Positions 55,621-64,000 of a stretch of DNA of 64,000 nt are shown piece after piece. The number at the start of each line of letters is the position of its first letter. The stretch's first letter is position 1. The position numbers and the translations under genes were made by a program. Under the pieces are notes generated by a model that saw only the letters and a program-made list of their open reading frames with translations, searched no databases and had not been told where the DNA came from. The DNA comes from Vibrio gazogenes (GTDB lineage Bacteria > Pseudomonadota > Gammaproteobacteria > Enterobacterales > Vibrionaceae). The stretch lies in NCBI RefSeq assembly GCF_023920225.1, contig NZ_CP092587.1, positions 2,108,001-2,172,000 on the forward strand, in the 5' to 3' direction.

Positions 55621-55665
55621 CACGCGATAAAAAATGCCGAGAAAATCTCGGCATTTTTTATCGTG
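55621..55665. terminator. Strong bidirectional terminator between the yjf-type cluster and bioD
   Basis: An exceptionally long, near-symmetrical stem (AAAAATGCCGAGA / TCTCGGCATTTTT, 55630-55658) is further extended outward by ATAAA/TTTAT and CACG/CGTG pairs. Confidence 0.9.
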
Positions 55666-55682
55666 ATTGGTAATGAAACGGG

Positions 55683-56363
55683 TTAAACCAGTAGTGGTGA
55701 GACATCAATAAACCGCCCTAGTTCCTGGCGTTTCGCACTTGGTACATAAGGGATCTCCCCCAGCTTCGGTGCGTTCATTTTCTGTTCCAGCATCTCAATA
55801 ATATCGGCGTAATGCTCCGTTCCCGGATTGATACGATTTGCCACCCAGCCGATAATGTCCAAACCATCCGCCCGAATGCTTTCTGCCGTTAGCATCGCAT
55901 GATTCAGACACCCCAACTGGATACCAACCACCAAAACGACAGGCAAGCGTTCTTGTTTCACCCAGTCAGACAAACACATCGAGTCTGACACAGGTGCACG
56001 CCAGCCGCCTGCACCTTCAATCAAAACAATATCGGTATTGGCTTTATGCTGTGCTAACTTGTCACTTAAGACCGAAAAGTCGATCGCAACACCCGCATGT
56101 TTCGCGGCAATATGTGGCGACGTCGCTAATTCGAGTGCATAAGGATTAATATCGTCATAATCACTCTGACAAGTAGAAACCTTGATGAGATGTAACGCAT
56201 CAGAATTACGAAAACCGGATTCAGTTTTCTCACATCCTGACGCCACAGGTTTATAACCTATCGTTTTTAAATCCTTGGCAGCAAGTGCCTGTAAGATCGC
56301 TTTTGATGCGACCGTTTTACCGACATCCGTATCTGTACCTGCAATAAATAGTGCATCGATCAT
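55683..56363 (-). CDS. bioD: Dethiobiotin synthetase
   Basis: BioD (226 residues) closes the ureido ring of dethiobiotin from DAPA, CO2 and ATP. The P-loop [15 protein letters not shown] is at about residues 6-20, and [15 protein letters not shown] and [15 protein letters not shown] follow. ATG 56363 is the family start and overlaps the bioC stop (ATGA); a longer frame to 56384 lies within bioC. It is the last gene of bioB-F-C-D. Confidence 0.96.
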   Translation of the reverse strand: MIDALFIAGTDTDVGKTVASKAILQALAAKDLKTIGYKPVASGCEKTESGFRNSDALHLIKVSTCQSDYDDINPYALELATSPHIAAKHAGVAIDFSVLSDKLAQHKANTDIVLIEGAGGWRAPVSDSMCLSDWVKQERLPVVLVVGIQLGCLNHAMLTAESIRADGLDIIGWVANRINPGTEHYADIIEMLEQKMNAPKLGEIPYVPSAKRQELGRFIDVSPLLV

Positions 56364-57160
56364 TGATGAATAACCCCAAAACAAACCTGATAAGTAGCAG
56401 GAAGTCGCCCTTCTCGGTTAGCAAATGTTTGATATGCCGCCTCAACCTGAGCAAGCATCCGATGACTGATAAGTCGACTCGTCCGCCCGTCAATATGTGT
56501 TGCACCAATGCCTTTTAAATCTCTCATGAGATGCATTGCTGAGTCGTACCAGAGCCCGAACGAATATAAGTCTATCTGATACTGTGTGCACTCAGCTTGC
56601 GCTAACGCAATTTTTACCGCATTCCCAGAGATAAAACGGTTCACATGTCGGGCCGAATCAACCTTCACCCAAGCTTGCTCCAGTTCGAGAAGAGAACCGG
56701 CAACCAACATAGAGAAATACCCCTTTCCTGCCGGTTTAAGCACCCGTTTGATTTCCCGGAATGAAACCGCCAGCGATTCACACCACTGCAGCGCTAAACT
56801 AGAGAACACGATATCCACGCTATGATCGGCCAAAGGCAAAGCTTCAGCATCACAGTGACAGTATTCAAATCCGGACATGCCGCAACGTTGTCTGGCTTGA
56901 ACCAGCATATCCTGCGATATATCAGCACAAATGACTGCTGCACCTCGCTGACGCATCTGTTCCGAAAAGAAGCCTGTCCCACAACCTAAATCCAAAACAA
57001 CATAGCCGTGTAAATCCTGTGGTAACTCATTGAGGAGTTTCAGCCCGACTTCACGCTGAAAAGCGGCATGGCGATCATAACTCTGTGCGGCTTTGCCAAA
57101 TGCTGCGGCAATGCGCGCTTTTCTCTGCGAAGCAGACGATGATGAGGGATGTTGAATCAT
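56360..57160 (-). CDS. bioC: Malonyl-[acyl-carrier protein] O-methyltransferase BioC
   Basis: BioC methylates malonyl-ACP to start pimelate synthesis. The 266-residue protein has [22 protein letters not shown] near its N-terminus and the SAM motif [15 protein letters not shown], then [28 protein letters not shown] 57160 is two bases past the bioF stop; a GTG at 57172 inside bioF is an alternative. It is coupled to bioF and bioD. No bioH is seen in the window. Confidence 0.93.
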   Translation of the reverse strand: MIQHPSSSSASQRKARIAAAFGKAAQSYDRHAAFQREVGLKLLNELPQDLHGYVVLDLGCGTGFFSEQMRQRGAAVICADISQDMLVQARQRCGMSGFEYCHCDAEALPLADHSVDIVFSSLALQWCESLAVSFREIKRVLKPAGKGYFSMLVAGSLLELEQAWVKVDSARHVNRFISGNAVKIALAQAECTQYQIDLYSFGLWYDSAMHLMRDLKGIGATHIDGRTSRLISHRMLAQVEAAYQTFANREGRLPATYQVCFGVIHQ

Positions 57161-57161
57161 T

Positions 57162-58322
57162 TCAATATTCACCGAGCCGCTCCATCACTTGCTGCAATGT
57201 CATTGCCAGTTGACGAACCTGAGCTTCAGTGTGCCCGGTCGTCAAGGTCACTCTTAATCTTGCGGTACCTTCCGGCACCGTTGGCGGACGAATCGCATTC
57301 ACCCAAATCCCCTGTTCCCGCAATGCACTCGCCAACTGTAAAGCTTGGGCGCTACTGCCAATAATCAAAGGCTGAATAGGCGTTTGTGACAGCGAAGTCG
57401 CGCCATGCCAAGCGAGACAATTATGATATAGCGCCTGCAGTTGCCGGAGTTTGTCACGTCGCCACTGATCTTGCTGAATCATCTCAATGGCTCGGCTCAG
57501 CGCATAAGCTTGTGCCGGTGGAATGGCGGTCGAATAGACATGATGCCGTGCAAACTGAGTGAGATAATCACCCGTGTCCCGATCACACAACACCGCAGCA
57601 CCTGAGAGACCAAATGCTTTACCAAAGGTCACAACCAACAGATCGGGGTGGATTCCCGCAGCAGCGCAACTTCCCATACCACCGTCACCCAACACCCCGA
57701 TACCATGGGCATCATCAACCATCAAGACCGCCCGATGCTGCACACAAGTGCTCAATTCAGCCAGCGGTGCACAATCGCCATCCATACTGAACACCCCTTC
57801 GGTGACCACCACATTGGTGTGTTCTGCGGACAACAGTGCCGACACATGGGCAACATCATTATGGCGAAAGCGCTTCATCGTCGCTGCCGAGAGTGTACCG
57901 GCTTCCATCAGCGAGGCGTGATTCAAGCGATCCTGAAGCAGCAAATCCCCGCGCTGTAGCAGACTAAATAAAACCGCTTGGTTGGCACTAAATCCTGAAT
58001 TAAACAGAATCGCCCGCTCATACCCCAACCATTCACACAACATGGCTTCGAGCGTTTGATGCGTCTGGTGGAACCCCGTCACTAACGGTGAGGCACCGCT
58101 GCCACATCCGTAACGGCTGAGGCCTTCCTGCCATGCTGCAATCAGGGTCGGGTCGGTGGCAAGTCCGAGATAATCATTGCTGGAAAAGTTAAGATATTGA
58201 TGCCCTTGATGAACGAACTGCGCCCCGTTTTGGCGCGCAATAGGCACCAACGCCCGCGTCAATCCTCGTGATTTGCGCTCAGCTAACTCGACCTTCAAGC
58301 GCTGTTTAAATGCTGGCTTCAT
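57162..58322 (-). CDS. bioF: 8-amino-7-oxononanoate synthase
   Basis: BioF condenses pimeloyl-ACP with alanine. The 386-residue PLP enzyme shows [29 protein letters not shown] [28 protein letters not shown], and the PLP lysine in [16 protein letters not shown] 58322 (MKPAFKQRL) overlaps bioB by 17 bp; ATG 58334 (MTYSMKPAF) with GGAAAAG just upstream is an equally possible start. Both are inside bioB, showing tight coupling. Confidence 0.94.
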   Translation of the reverse strand: MKPAFKQRLKVELAERKSRGLTRALVPIARQNGAQFVHQGHQYLNFSSNDYLGLATDPTLIAAWQEGLSRYGCGSGASPLVTGFHQTHQTLEAMLCEWLGYERAILFNSGFSANQAVLFSLLQRGDLLLQDRLNHASLMEAGTLSAATMKRFRHNDVAHVSALLSAEHTNVVVTEGVFSMDGDCAPLAELSTCVQHRAVLMVDDAHGIGVLGDGGMGSCAAAGIHPDLLVVTFGKAFGLSGAAVLCDRDTGDYLTQFARHHVYSTAIPPAQAYALSRAIEMIQQDQWRRDKLRQLQALYHNCLAWHGATSLSQTPIQPLIIGSSAQALQLASALREQGIWVNAIRPPTVPEGTARLRVTLTTGHTEAQVRQLAMTLQQVMERLGEY

Positions 58323-59358
58323 AGAATAGGTCATCTTTTCCGGGACGCGCTGCAACACGTTCGACTACGCGATCAAGTAACTCGTTTTCCTCAATTTCGT
58401 CCGGTTTCTGTACCACTTGCTGACGGTTAATCCCCAATTTACGGAACAGTTGCATGTCGCTGTCTTCTGCCGGATTCGGCGTCGTCAATAATTTACAGCC
58501 ATAAAAAATAGAGTTCGCGCCAGCCATAAAACAGAGCGTCTGCATTTGTTCGTTCATTTGCTCCCGTCCGGCAGACAAGCGGACAGCAGACTGAGGCATC
58601 ATAATCCGGGCAACAGCAATCAAACGAATAAAGTCAAAGGGATCTACATCCTCAGCCGATTCCAGCGGTGTTCCTTTGACTTTCACCAGCATGTTGATCG
58701 GCACACTTTCCGGTTGTGTCGGCAGGTTTGCCAGCTCAACCAGCAGTCCGGCGCGATCATCAGTGCTCTCACCCATGCCGATAATACCACCGGCGCAGAC
58801 CTTCATCCCTGCATTCCGGACATGAGCCAGTGTATCAAGGCGATCCTGATAAGTTCGGGTGGTAATAATGTTGCCGTAGAATTCAGGGGAGGTATCAAGG
58901 TTATGGTTGTAGTAATCCAGCCCGGCATGAGCCAGCTCCTGAGCTTGTTCAGCAGTAAGCATGCCCAATGTCATACAAGTTTCCATTCCCATCTCTTTCA
59001 CGCCGGAAATCATCTGCTTCAACAACGGCATATCGCGTGCTTTCGGATTCTTCCATGCGGCTCCCATGCAAAAGCGCGTCGAACCGGACGTTTTCGCTTT
59101 TTGAGCCGCATCCAATACTCGCTCAACCTCCATCAGACGTTCTTTGTCAACATCGGTGCGATAATGAGCACTTTGCGGGCAATATTTACAATCCTCAGGA
59201 CAGGCACCGGTTTTAATCGAAAGCAGTGTACTGACCTGAACATAGTTATGCGGTTGGTAATGACGATGTACTTGCTGGGCTTCAAACAATAAATCCATGA
59301 AGGGTTTATTGAGCAAAGATTGCACTTCTGCAACCGTCCAATCATGACGAACTTCCAC
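58306..59358 (-). CDS. bioB: Biotin synthase
   Basis: BioB is a radical-SAM enzyme that inserts sulfur into dethiobiotin. The 350-residue protein has the cluster motif [13 protein letters not shown] with Cys53, Cys57 and Cys60, the same numbering as E. coli. GTG 59358 gives MEVRHDWT with AAAGGAAT upstream; the longer frame to 59442 runs through the operator. It is the first gene on the left side of the divergent bio region. Confidence 0.96.
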   Translation of the reverse strand: MEVRHDWTVAEVQSLLNKPFMDLLFEAQQVHRHYQPHNYVQVSTLLSIKTGACPEDCKYCPQSAHYRTDVDKERLMEVERVLDAAQKAKTSGSTRFCMGAAWKNPKARDMPLLKQMISGVKEMGMETCMTLGMLTAEQAQELAHAGLDYYNHNLDTSPEFYGNIITTRTYQDRLDTLAHVRNAGMKVCAGGIIGMGESTDDRAGLLVELANLPTQPESVPINMLVKVKGTPLESAEDVDPFDFIRLIAVARIMMPQSAVRLSAGREQMNEQMQTLCFMAGANSIFYGCKLLTTPNPAEDSDMQLFRKLGINRQQVVQKPDEIEENELLDRVVERVAARPGKDDLFYEASI

Positions 59359-59419
59359 GTGTATTCCTTTCTTTTTATGAGGACAACTTTTCTTGGCTAG
59401 TCTAAACAGAAGCGCTACA

Positions 59420-59452
59420 CTGTCAACAAAATAAATATACAAAGGTTTACAA
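59420..59452. promoter_or_regulatory. BirA (biotin repressor) operator between bioB and bioA
   Basis: The right half-site GGTTTACAA (59444-59452) is a perfect match to the known BirA half-site. The left half CTGTCAACA (59420-59428) matches TTGTAAACC less well, and the 15-bp spacing is as expected. It lies in the 105-bp gap between the divergent bioB and bioA starts, so biotinyl-AMP-bound BirA would repress both. Confidence 0.85.
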
Positions 59453-59463
59453 TAGATTTAAAT

Positions 59464-60753
59464 ATGAACAAAATAGATTTAGATTTCGACCGAAATCACA
59501 TCTGGCACCCCTATACATCCACCCTCTCACCACTCAATTGCTATCCGGTTAGTCATGCTGCCGGAAATCAAATTCATCTGGAAAGTGGTGAAATACTGAT
59601 CGACGGGATGTCTTCGTGGTGGGCAGCAATTCATGGTTACAATCATCCCCGGTTGAACGCAGCCGTCACCGAGCAGTTGTCACGCATGTCTCATGTGATG
59701 TTTGGCGGTCTGACGCATCAGCCGGCCGTCGGTTTGTGCCAAAAGTTACTGCAAATGGTGCCCCCTTCACTACAACATGTTTTTCTCGCTGATTCAGGAT
59801 CGGTTGCGGTTGAAGTGGCCTTGAAAATGGCGCTGCAATACTGGCATAGTCGCGGAGAATCCCGTCCTCGTTTCTTAACACTTCGTCACGGCTATCACGG
59901 TGACACATTTGCGGCGATGTCAGTCACGGATCCGGACAATTCGATGCATCGCCTGTATCGGGGTTTTCTACCGGAACATCTCTTTGCCGATTCACCAGAA
60001 ACCGGTTTTTATGAACCGTGGAATCCACATGATATCGACGATTTTCATGCCCGACTTGAACAACATCACCAGACAATTGCCGCCGTTATTCTGGAACCGA
60101 TTGTGCAAGGTGCCGGCGGTATGCGGATTTATCATCCTCGCTACTTACAGGAAGTCAGAAAGCTGTGTGATCAGTTCAATGTATTGCTGATTGCCGATGA
60201 GATCGCAACCGGATTTGGCCGGACGGGGAAACTATTTGCTTGTGAACACGCAGAGATCGAGCCGGATATACTCTGTGTCGGTAAAGCATTGACCGGTGGC
60301 TATATGACGTTGTCAGCCACTTTAACCACGCAGCACGTTGCACAAATCGTCTGTTCCGGAGAGGCGCAATGTTTTATGCATGGCCCGACATTTATGGGGA
60401 ACCCGTTAGCCTGCGCAGTTGCAGAAGCGAGTCTGAGCCTGATTGAAACCGGTGACTGGCGAACTCAAGTACAGCAAATTGAGGATTTTTTTGCAGCCCG
60501 TTTGCCCCTGCTTCAACAATACCAGATGGTCAAGCATGTCCGCTGGCTCGGTGCTATTGGCGTTGTAGAAACCCATCGGGCAGTCAGAATGGAAGAAATT
60601 CAAGCTCATTTTGTCAGTCAAGGGGTATGGATTCGCCCCTTTGGCAAATTAATTTACCTGATGCCGCCTTATCTCTCGACCCATGATGATTTGGCGCAGT
60701 TGGTACAAGCCATTGAACGAGCATTGCAACAACCGGCTCTGTTTTTTCAGTGA
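59464..60753 (+). CDS. bioA: Adenosylmethionine-8-amino-7-oxononanoate aminotransferase
   Basis: BioA transfers the amino group of S-adenosylmethionine to KAPA to form DAPA. The 429-residue class III aminotransferase shows IWHPYTSTLSP, DGMSSWWAAIHGYNHP, LLIADEIATGFGRTGKLFACEHA and the PLP lysine in CVGKALTGGYMTLSATL. No clear Shine-Dalgarno is seen close to the ATG, though AAAGG lies about 17 nt upstream within the BirA operator. It is monocistronic, divergent from bioBFCD. Confidence 0.96.
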   Translation: MNKIDLDFDRNHIWHPYTSTLSPLNCYPVSHAAGNQIHLESGEILIDGMSSWWAAIHGYNHPRLNAAVTEQLSRMSHVMFGGLTHQPAVGLCQKLLQMVPPSLQHVFLADSGSVAVEVALKMALQYWHSRGESRPRFLTLRHGYHGDTFAAMSVTDPDNSMHRLYRGFLPEHLFADSPETGFYEPWNPHDIDDFHARLEQHHQTIAAVILEPIVQGAGGMRIYHPRYLQEVRKLCDQFNVLLIADEIATGFGRTGKLFACEHAEIEPDILCVGKALTGGYMTLSATLTTQHVAQIVCSGEAQCFMHGPTFMGNPLACAVAEASLSLIETGDWRTQVQQIEDFFAARLPLLQQYQMVKHVRWLGAIGVVETHRAVRMEEIQAHFVSQGVWIRPFGKLIYLMPPYLSTHDDLAQLVQAIERALQQPALFFQ

Positions 60754-60794
60754 TGTATTGTGGCAAAAATCCGAGTGGATGCGTGATGTGACGG

Positions 60795-60831
60795 GTGGGC
60801 AGAGTCGAGTCTCTGGCCCACTGCGATGATT
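60795..60831. terminator. Possible terminator after bioA
   Basis: GTGGGCAGAG and CTCTGGCCCAC form a stem with a one-base bulge and no T-run. Weak evidence only. Confidence 0.3.
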
Positions 60832-60833
60832 GG

Positions 60834-61211
60834 CTATTGTTGCCGGTCCTGTACTGACAAACAGAAATTCAGCGCCATAGCCAACAGCCAGCCACAAAGC
60901 AACCCACCGGCATTTGCTGCCAAATCCAACCACTCGCCATAGCGATTGACGTAAGGTTGAACCAGCTCAATCCCACCACTGTAGGCAAGTAAAGCAAGCC
61001 CAATCCATCGCCACTGCCGAGGCTGTCGTAATGCAACCGGAAACATTAAGGCGGCATAACCGATCAAGTGGTGGACCTTGTCAGTACCCGGCACGCTCGG
61101 TAAAGTGGCCAGCGGCCACAATGACAAAACCGTGATTGAAACGAGGATCGACCCCATGATGATTAACCAGTATTTTTTCACCGTTTGTAATAATGTGATA
61201 ATGAGGGACAT
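60834..61211 (-). CDS. VanZ family membrane protein
   Basis: A 125-residue protein with four predicted helices and the VanZ-type motifs DKVHHLIGYAALMFP and GGIELVQPYVNRYGEWLDLAANAGG (a conserved His, Tyr, Glu, Asp, Asn pattern). AAGGT lies before the ATG. The VanZ name comes from teicoplanin resistance in Gram-positives, but most relatives have no known function. A direct role in resistance is not implied here. Confidence 0.8.
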   Translation of the reverse strand: MSLIITLLQTVKKYWLIIMGSILVSITVLSLWPLATLPSVPGTDKVHHLIGYAALMFPVALRQPRQWRWIGLALLAYSGGIELVQPYVNRYGEWLDLAANAGGLLCGWLLAMALNFCLSVQDRQQ

Positions 61212-61403
61212 GGACTTACCTTAAACTGACCAGAATGCAACGTGGGGCTTATTCTCCGTGGATGTCCGGAGCAAGGCAAATATTTATTTTGGGTGGTCAA
61301 ACGATTGCGTTATCGTTCACCTTCCCAAATTTTTTGACCAAGGATTGAATCAACATTTTCTACTGTTATAGTGCTCGCGAATGAATCGGACGAGGATCAC
61401 AAA

Positions 61404-61649
61404 ATGAATGCAAATACAGTAGAAATCATTGGTTACGCTGCATCACTGATGGTGGCGCTGTCATTTACGATGAAAGATATCATCAAGCTACGGATCGTCA
61501 ATTGTATTGGTTGTCTGCTCTTCGTCACTTATGGCTTGATTATTGATTCATGGCCGGTAACACTGGCAAACCTGTTTATTACTGGCGCAAACATTTACTA
61601 TCTGCGCAAAGCCCGCTCAGAAGCCGATAAAAAACTCAGCAGAGCTTAA
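61404..61649 (+). CDS. Small 3-TM inner membrane protein (YgjV / SemiSWEET-like)
   Basis: The 81-residue protein starts at ATG 61404 (GAGG upstream) and has three hydrophobic helices with short loops: TVEIIGYAASLMVALSFTM, IVNCIGCLLFVTYGLII and PVTLANLFITGANIYYL. This pattern resembles half-transporters of the SemiSWEET/YgjV type. Relatives are often labelled uroporphyrinogen decarboxylase by mistake; nothing in the sequence supports that. The substrate is unknown, and the assignment is by topology only. Confidence 0.65.
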   Translation: MNANTVEIIGYAASLMVALSFTMKDIIKLRIVNCIGCLLFVTYGLIIDSWPVTLANLFITGANIYYLRKARSEADKKLSRA

Positions 61650-61790
61650 GCCCCCAATGTGATCAAACTGGCTACAACGGATAGTGTTTGGCAATGTATT
61701 TCTTATTTCAGAAAAATGACACAATGAAAACCCTATCCATGATTCAGAATGGTACATAAAGTCCCTATCACAATTAGTTTACCCGGACTT

Positions 61791-62747
61791 ATGTACAACA
61801 GAAATTTAACATTGGATATTTTCAAAATCGTTTTAGCTTTGATGGTCATCGGAATCCACAGCAACTTTCTCAACGAACTGACCACGGAAGGATACTATCT
61901 CATCACCGCAGGTATTTTCAGAATCGCGGTTCCAATCTTCTTTATTATCAATGGTTATTACTTCATCTCCATTGCCTCCACAGATAAGTTGCTCCAATGG
62001 AGTAAAAGAGTCGCAATCCTCTATCTGTTCTGGACCATCTTTTATGCTTATTTCTGGATGAAACCGCTCACCCTGAATTTCATCGGTATGATGACCGTCG
62101 TCGAAACACTCATCGTCGGCTATCACCATTTATGGTATTTGGTTGGAATGCTCGGAGCAGGACTGATGACCTATGTGTTCAGAGAGCGAACTCGGACTGG
62201 CGCACAATTGGCACTACTCTGTTTTGTGCTTGGTGTGATGGTGCAGTACATCGGCAATTACCATCTGATGTCTTCGACATTCGCCGATAGGCTTTTCAAC
62301 ATTGGTTTTACCCATCGCAATTTTTTATTATTAGGCTTTCCATTCTTCTATATCGGTTTCTTCATTCGCAAACATCAACTGTTTGCAAAAATACCGACCA
62401 GTACACTCCTCATCGCAGCACTGATTGGCATCGTGCTGTTACTGGGAGAAAGCTGGTATAACCTCAACCAACCATCTCGTACCGGCGTGTTTGACAATTA
62501 TCTTTCATTGATATGGGTCTGCCCTGCATTATTCTTACTGGCCATGCGTTCTCAGCGCACCACAACAAACAAGCATCTGGCACATCTCTCTACGGCAATT
62601 TATCTGATTCATCCGTTTTGTTTAAGTGTGCTGATGAAAATCCATCATTGGGAGAATACCCCCATGGCGATCGGATGTATGCTGCTGTCGCTGGCCTTCT
62701 CTTATGTACTGATACAGATCTATAAACGGGTGGGTTATATCTTGTAA
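61791..62747 (+). CDS. Acyltransferase family 3 protein (WecH/OafA-like)
   Basis: A 318-residue polytopic protein with about ten helices. Near the N-terminus are NLTLDIFKIVLALMVIGIHS with the conserved His of acyltransferase 3 and VPIFFIINGYYF, and a second typical segment GYHHLWYLVGMLGAGL. Such enzymes O-acetylate envelope glycans. ATG 61791 gives MYNRNLTLDIF, matching relatives; ATG 61749 adds 14 residues that look unrelated. It ends 10 bp before the stop of the convergent gene, with no terminator between. Confidence 0.8.
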   Translation: MYNRNLTLDIFKIVLALMVIGIHSNFLNELTTEGYYLITAGIFRIAVPIFFIINGYYFISIASTDKLLQWSKRVAILYLFWTIFYAYFWMKPLTLNFIGMMTVVETLIVGYHHLWYLVGMLGAGLMTYVFRERTRTGAQLALLCFVLGVMVQYIGNYHLMSSTFADRLFNIGFTHRNFLLLGFPFFYIGFFIRKHQLFAKIPTSTLLIAALIGIVLLLGESWYNLNQPSRTGVFDNYLSLIWVCPALFLLAMRSQRTTTNKHLAHLSTAIYLIHPFCLSVLMKIHHWENTPMAIGCMLLSLAFSYVLIQIYKRVGYIL

Positions 62748-62757
62748 ATCATATGTG

Positions 62758-63489
62758 TCAGTAAATAAACGGCACCAATTTTTTGGTTTTTGCTGCGTAT
62801 TGGCGGAAGTCGTCACCATAACGATCAGCCAGATAACTATCGAGCGCCGGAATGTGCATTGCGACAAAAGAATATCCCATAGCGAGCGGCAATAATAACG
62901 TCCAGTAGTTACCGGTCAGCAAACTCCAGCCGGAAAACAACACGACATCCCCGAAATAATTGATATGCATGGAATAACCGAACAGACCTTCCGTATAGAT
63001 TTTTCCTTTGTGACTCAGATCCTTTTTCCACCATTTACGCTGAAGCTCAGAGTAAGTATTCAAGAACGAACCAAGTAGCAGCAAAAGCGCGGCAAAAACA
63101 TCCTGAGAACCGAGTGGGATAATATTGTTGCGAAATGCACCGCCCCCAACCACCAATAGCCCGATTTCAAAAAATGCAATAAAACAAATCAGTCCGAACA
63201 CTTCACTCCAATCGATCATTCGCTGCAAAATGTACAAAACCGTAATCGTATGGCGAATCCAATATAAAACAACACAGCCAAAAAGAAGTTGTATTCTGAC
63301 ATCATCGGTTAGTGTCCACTCCTGTCCGATAAGCTGGCCGAGGGTCGTAAAACCATCATTAAAAGCAAGCCAAGCACACAAAACAACGAGCATAAAGTGT
63401 AAGCCAACAAAAGTAAGACGCTGGGCAACAGCACTACCATATTCCCGGTTGACGCCCCCGGATTTTGGCTTTTGTTTTACATGTTCCAT
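62758..63489 (-). CDS. DUF1295 / isoprenylcysteine methyltransferase-like membrane protein
   Basis: A 243-residue membrane protein with about six helices. The C-terminal region carries the steroid-reductase/ICMT-like pattern HINYFGDVVLFSGWSLLTG and a terminal ADRYGDDFRQYAAKTKKLVPFIY (Tyr-Gly-Asp ... Tyr ... Lys-Leu-Val-Pro), typical of DUF1295. The family includes lipid-modifying enzymes, but the substrate is not known. AAGGAAA precedes the ATG. It lies 30 bp downstream of the next gene and is probably co-transcribed with it. Confidence 0.72.
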   Translation of the reverse strand: MEHVKQKPKSGGVNREYGSAVAQRLTFVGLHFMLVVLCAWLAFNDGFTTLGQLIGQEWTLTDDVRIQLLFGCVVLYWIRHTITVLYILQRMIDWSEVFGLICFIAFFEIGLLVVGGGAFRNNIIPLGSQDVFAALLLLLGSFLNTYSELQRKWWKKDLSHKGKIYTEGLFGYSMHINYFGDVVLFSGWSLLTGNYWTLLLPLAMGYSFVAMHIPALDSYLADRYGDDFRQYAAKTKKLVPFIY

Positions 63490-63519
63490 TATTTTTCCTT
63501 CTGTGTCAGAACAAACATA

Positions 63520-64000
63520 CTATAGTGTTTCACTTTGTGGTAACAAACGCCCTTTCAGCTCGCGACCCTGCCGATAAATAATATAATTCAACAGCGTAAT
63601 TACCATCAGAATCACCGTACTGATGATCAGTAAATGATTTTGTTCAGTACTCACCGCCCAATACAAGAATATTCCGGCGAATCCTTGTGAAATAATTTCA
63701 GCGCCCCACCCAACATTTCTCCCATCAAGTACAATACCATTATAGTGACTTAACCAGAGAAATAATAACGACAACGCTGTAACAGGTAATATCGGGAAAT
63801 CACCGAAATAACTCATCAGATAGCAAAATAGAATTAGCGTCACAAAGAAACGCACAAGTGTTGTTAATTTTGTTCTTAAAGAAATGTAGGGATCTCGAGG
63901 TTTAAACTGTGAACACGGAATTCTGGCAACATCACTATAAAAATGTCTTCTTTCAACACCTTTTGGCAACCATCCCGGTGATGCAAATACCGAGCAAAAA
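63520..64000 (-). CDS. Unrecognised membrane protein, N-terminal end missing (cut by window edge)
   Basis: The frame is open to the last base of the window, so the gene begins outside it; a TTG at 63969 is not a likely start. The visible 159 residues read FCSVFASPGWLPKGVERR, HFYSDVARIPCSQFKPRD, then four hydrophobic helices and a basic C-terminus. The family is not recognised. Because the visible piece is the C-terminal portion, it could be the tail of a larger membrane enzyme. It precedes the DUF1295 gene in the same direction by 30 bp. Confidence 0.65.
   Translation of the reverse strand, partial: FCSVFASPGWLPKGVERRHFYSDVARIPCSQFKPRDPYISLRTKLTTLVRFFVTLILFCYLMSYFGDFPILPVTALSLLFLWLSHYNGIVLDGRNVGWGAEIISQGFAGIFLYWAVSTEQNHLLIISTVILMVITLLNYIIYRQGRELKGRLLPQSETL

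Noticed and set aside
58546..59292. A 248-codon plus-strand frame opposite bioB
   Set aside because: Antisense to a complete biotin synthase, with no recognisable domain or RBS.
61404..61649. Label of uroporphyrinogen decarboxylase sometimes given to such short proteins
   Set aside because: The sequence is an 81-residue 3-TM protein with none of the enzyme's motifs.

Overview
The window reads as a chromosomal segment of a gammaproteobacterium of the family Vibrionaceae, most likely a Vibrio. The evidence is gene content and order: cmoM-mukF-mukE-mukB, elyC, purR, tfoY behind a c-di-GMP riboswitch, glgA/glgC, topA, yciN, aroA, aat-bpt-infA, clpA/clpS/cspD, a monomeric isocitrate dehydrogenase, a complete his operon with a His-rich leader peptide, hns, gsk, mnmA-hflD-purB, and a divergent bio locus. 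Predicted proteins match the usual lengths of their families. No rRNA, tRNA, CRISPR array, prophage or intact insertion sequence was seen. The one mobile-looking item is a transposase-less 262-bp inverted-repeat element (MITE-like) at about 13.46-13.73 kb.

Layout. 0-2.1 kb: the C-terminal part of an inactive-transglutaminase 7TM membrane protein and a RimK-like ATP-grasp ligase. 2.3-5.0 kb: a three-gene Gtr-type glycosylation cassette (GT2 glycosyltransferase, GtrA flippase, large polytopic glycosyltransferase). 5.1-12.4 kb (minus): cmoM-mukF-mukE-mukB. 12.5-16 kb (plus): elyC, the MITE-like element, purR, the c-di-GMP-I riboswitch and tfoY. 16-21.7 kb (minus): topA, then glgC-glgA. 22-24.4 kb: yciN, aroA and a glycine-zipper protein. 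24.4-29.5 kb: the N-degron group aat, bpt, clpS, clpA, with infA and cspD. 29.6-33 kb: icd and rluE. 33-40.4 kb (minus): hisG-D-C-B-H-A-F-IE with leader and attenuator. 40.5-42.1 kb: an NhaC-type antiporter. 42.7-49.4 kb: hns, gsk, mnmA-hflD-purB, htpX. 49.8-55.6 kb (plus): a small unknown ORF and then a glutathionylspermidine-synthase-like/YjfI/YjfJ(PspA)/K+ channel/YjfK/YjfL/YjfM cluster. 55.7-60.8 kb: bioB-F-C-D (minus) and bioA (plus) around a BirA operator. 60.8-64 kb: small membrane proteins, an acyltransferase, and two membrane proteins on the minus strand, the last cut by the window edge.

Functional themes. Most of the window is core housekeeping: chromosome condensation, DNA topology, glycogen, histidine and biotin synthesis, translation and tRNA modification, and proteolysis. 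The less understood parts are two ATP-grasp amide-ligase neighbourhoods, both with polytopic membrane partners: the partial RimK-like/7TM transglutaminase pair at the left edge, and the YjfC-type ligase with PspA-like protein and potassium channel at 50-55.6 kb. The second is the best candidate here for an incompletely described envelope-stress system. Starts were often moved inward from the longest reading frame, using ribosome-binding sites, translational coupling and known family N-termini; each case is stated.
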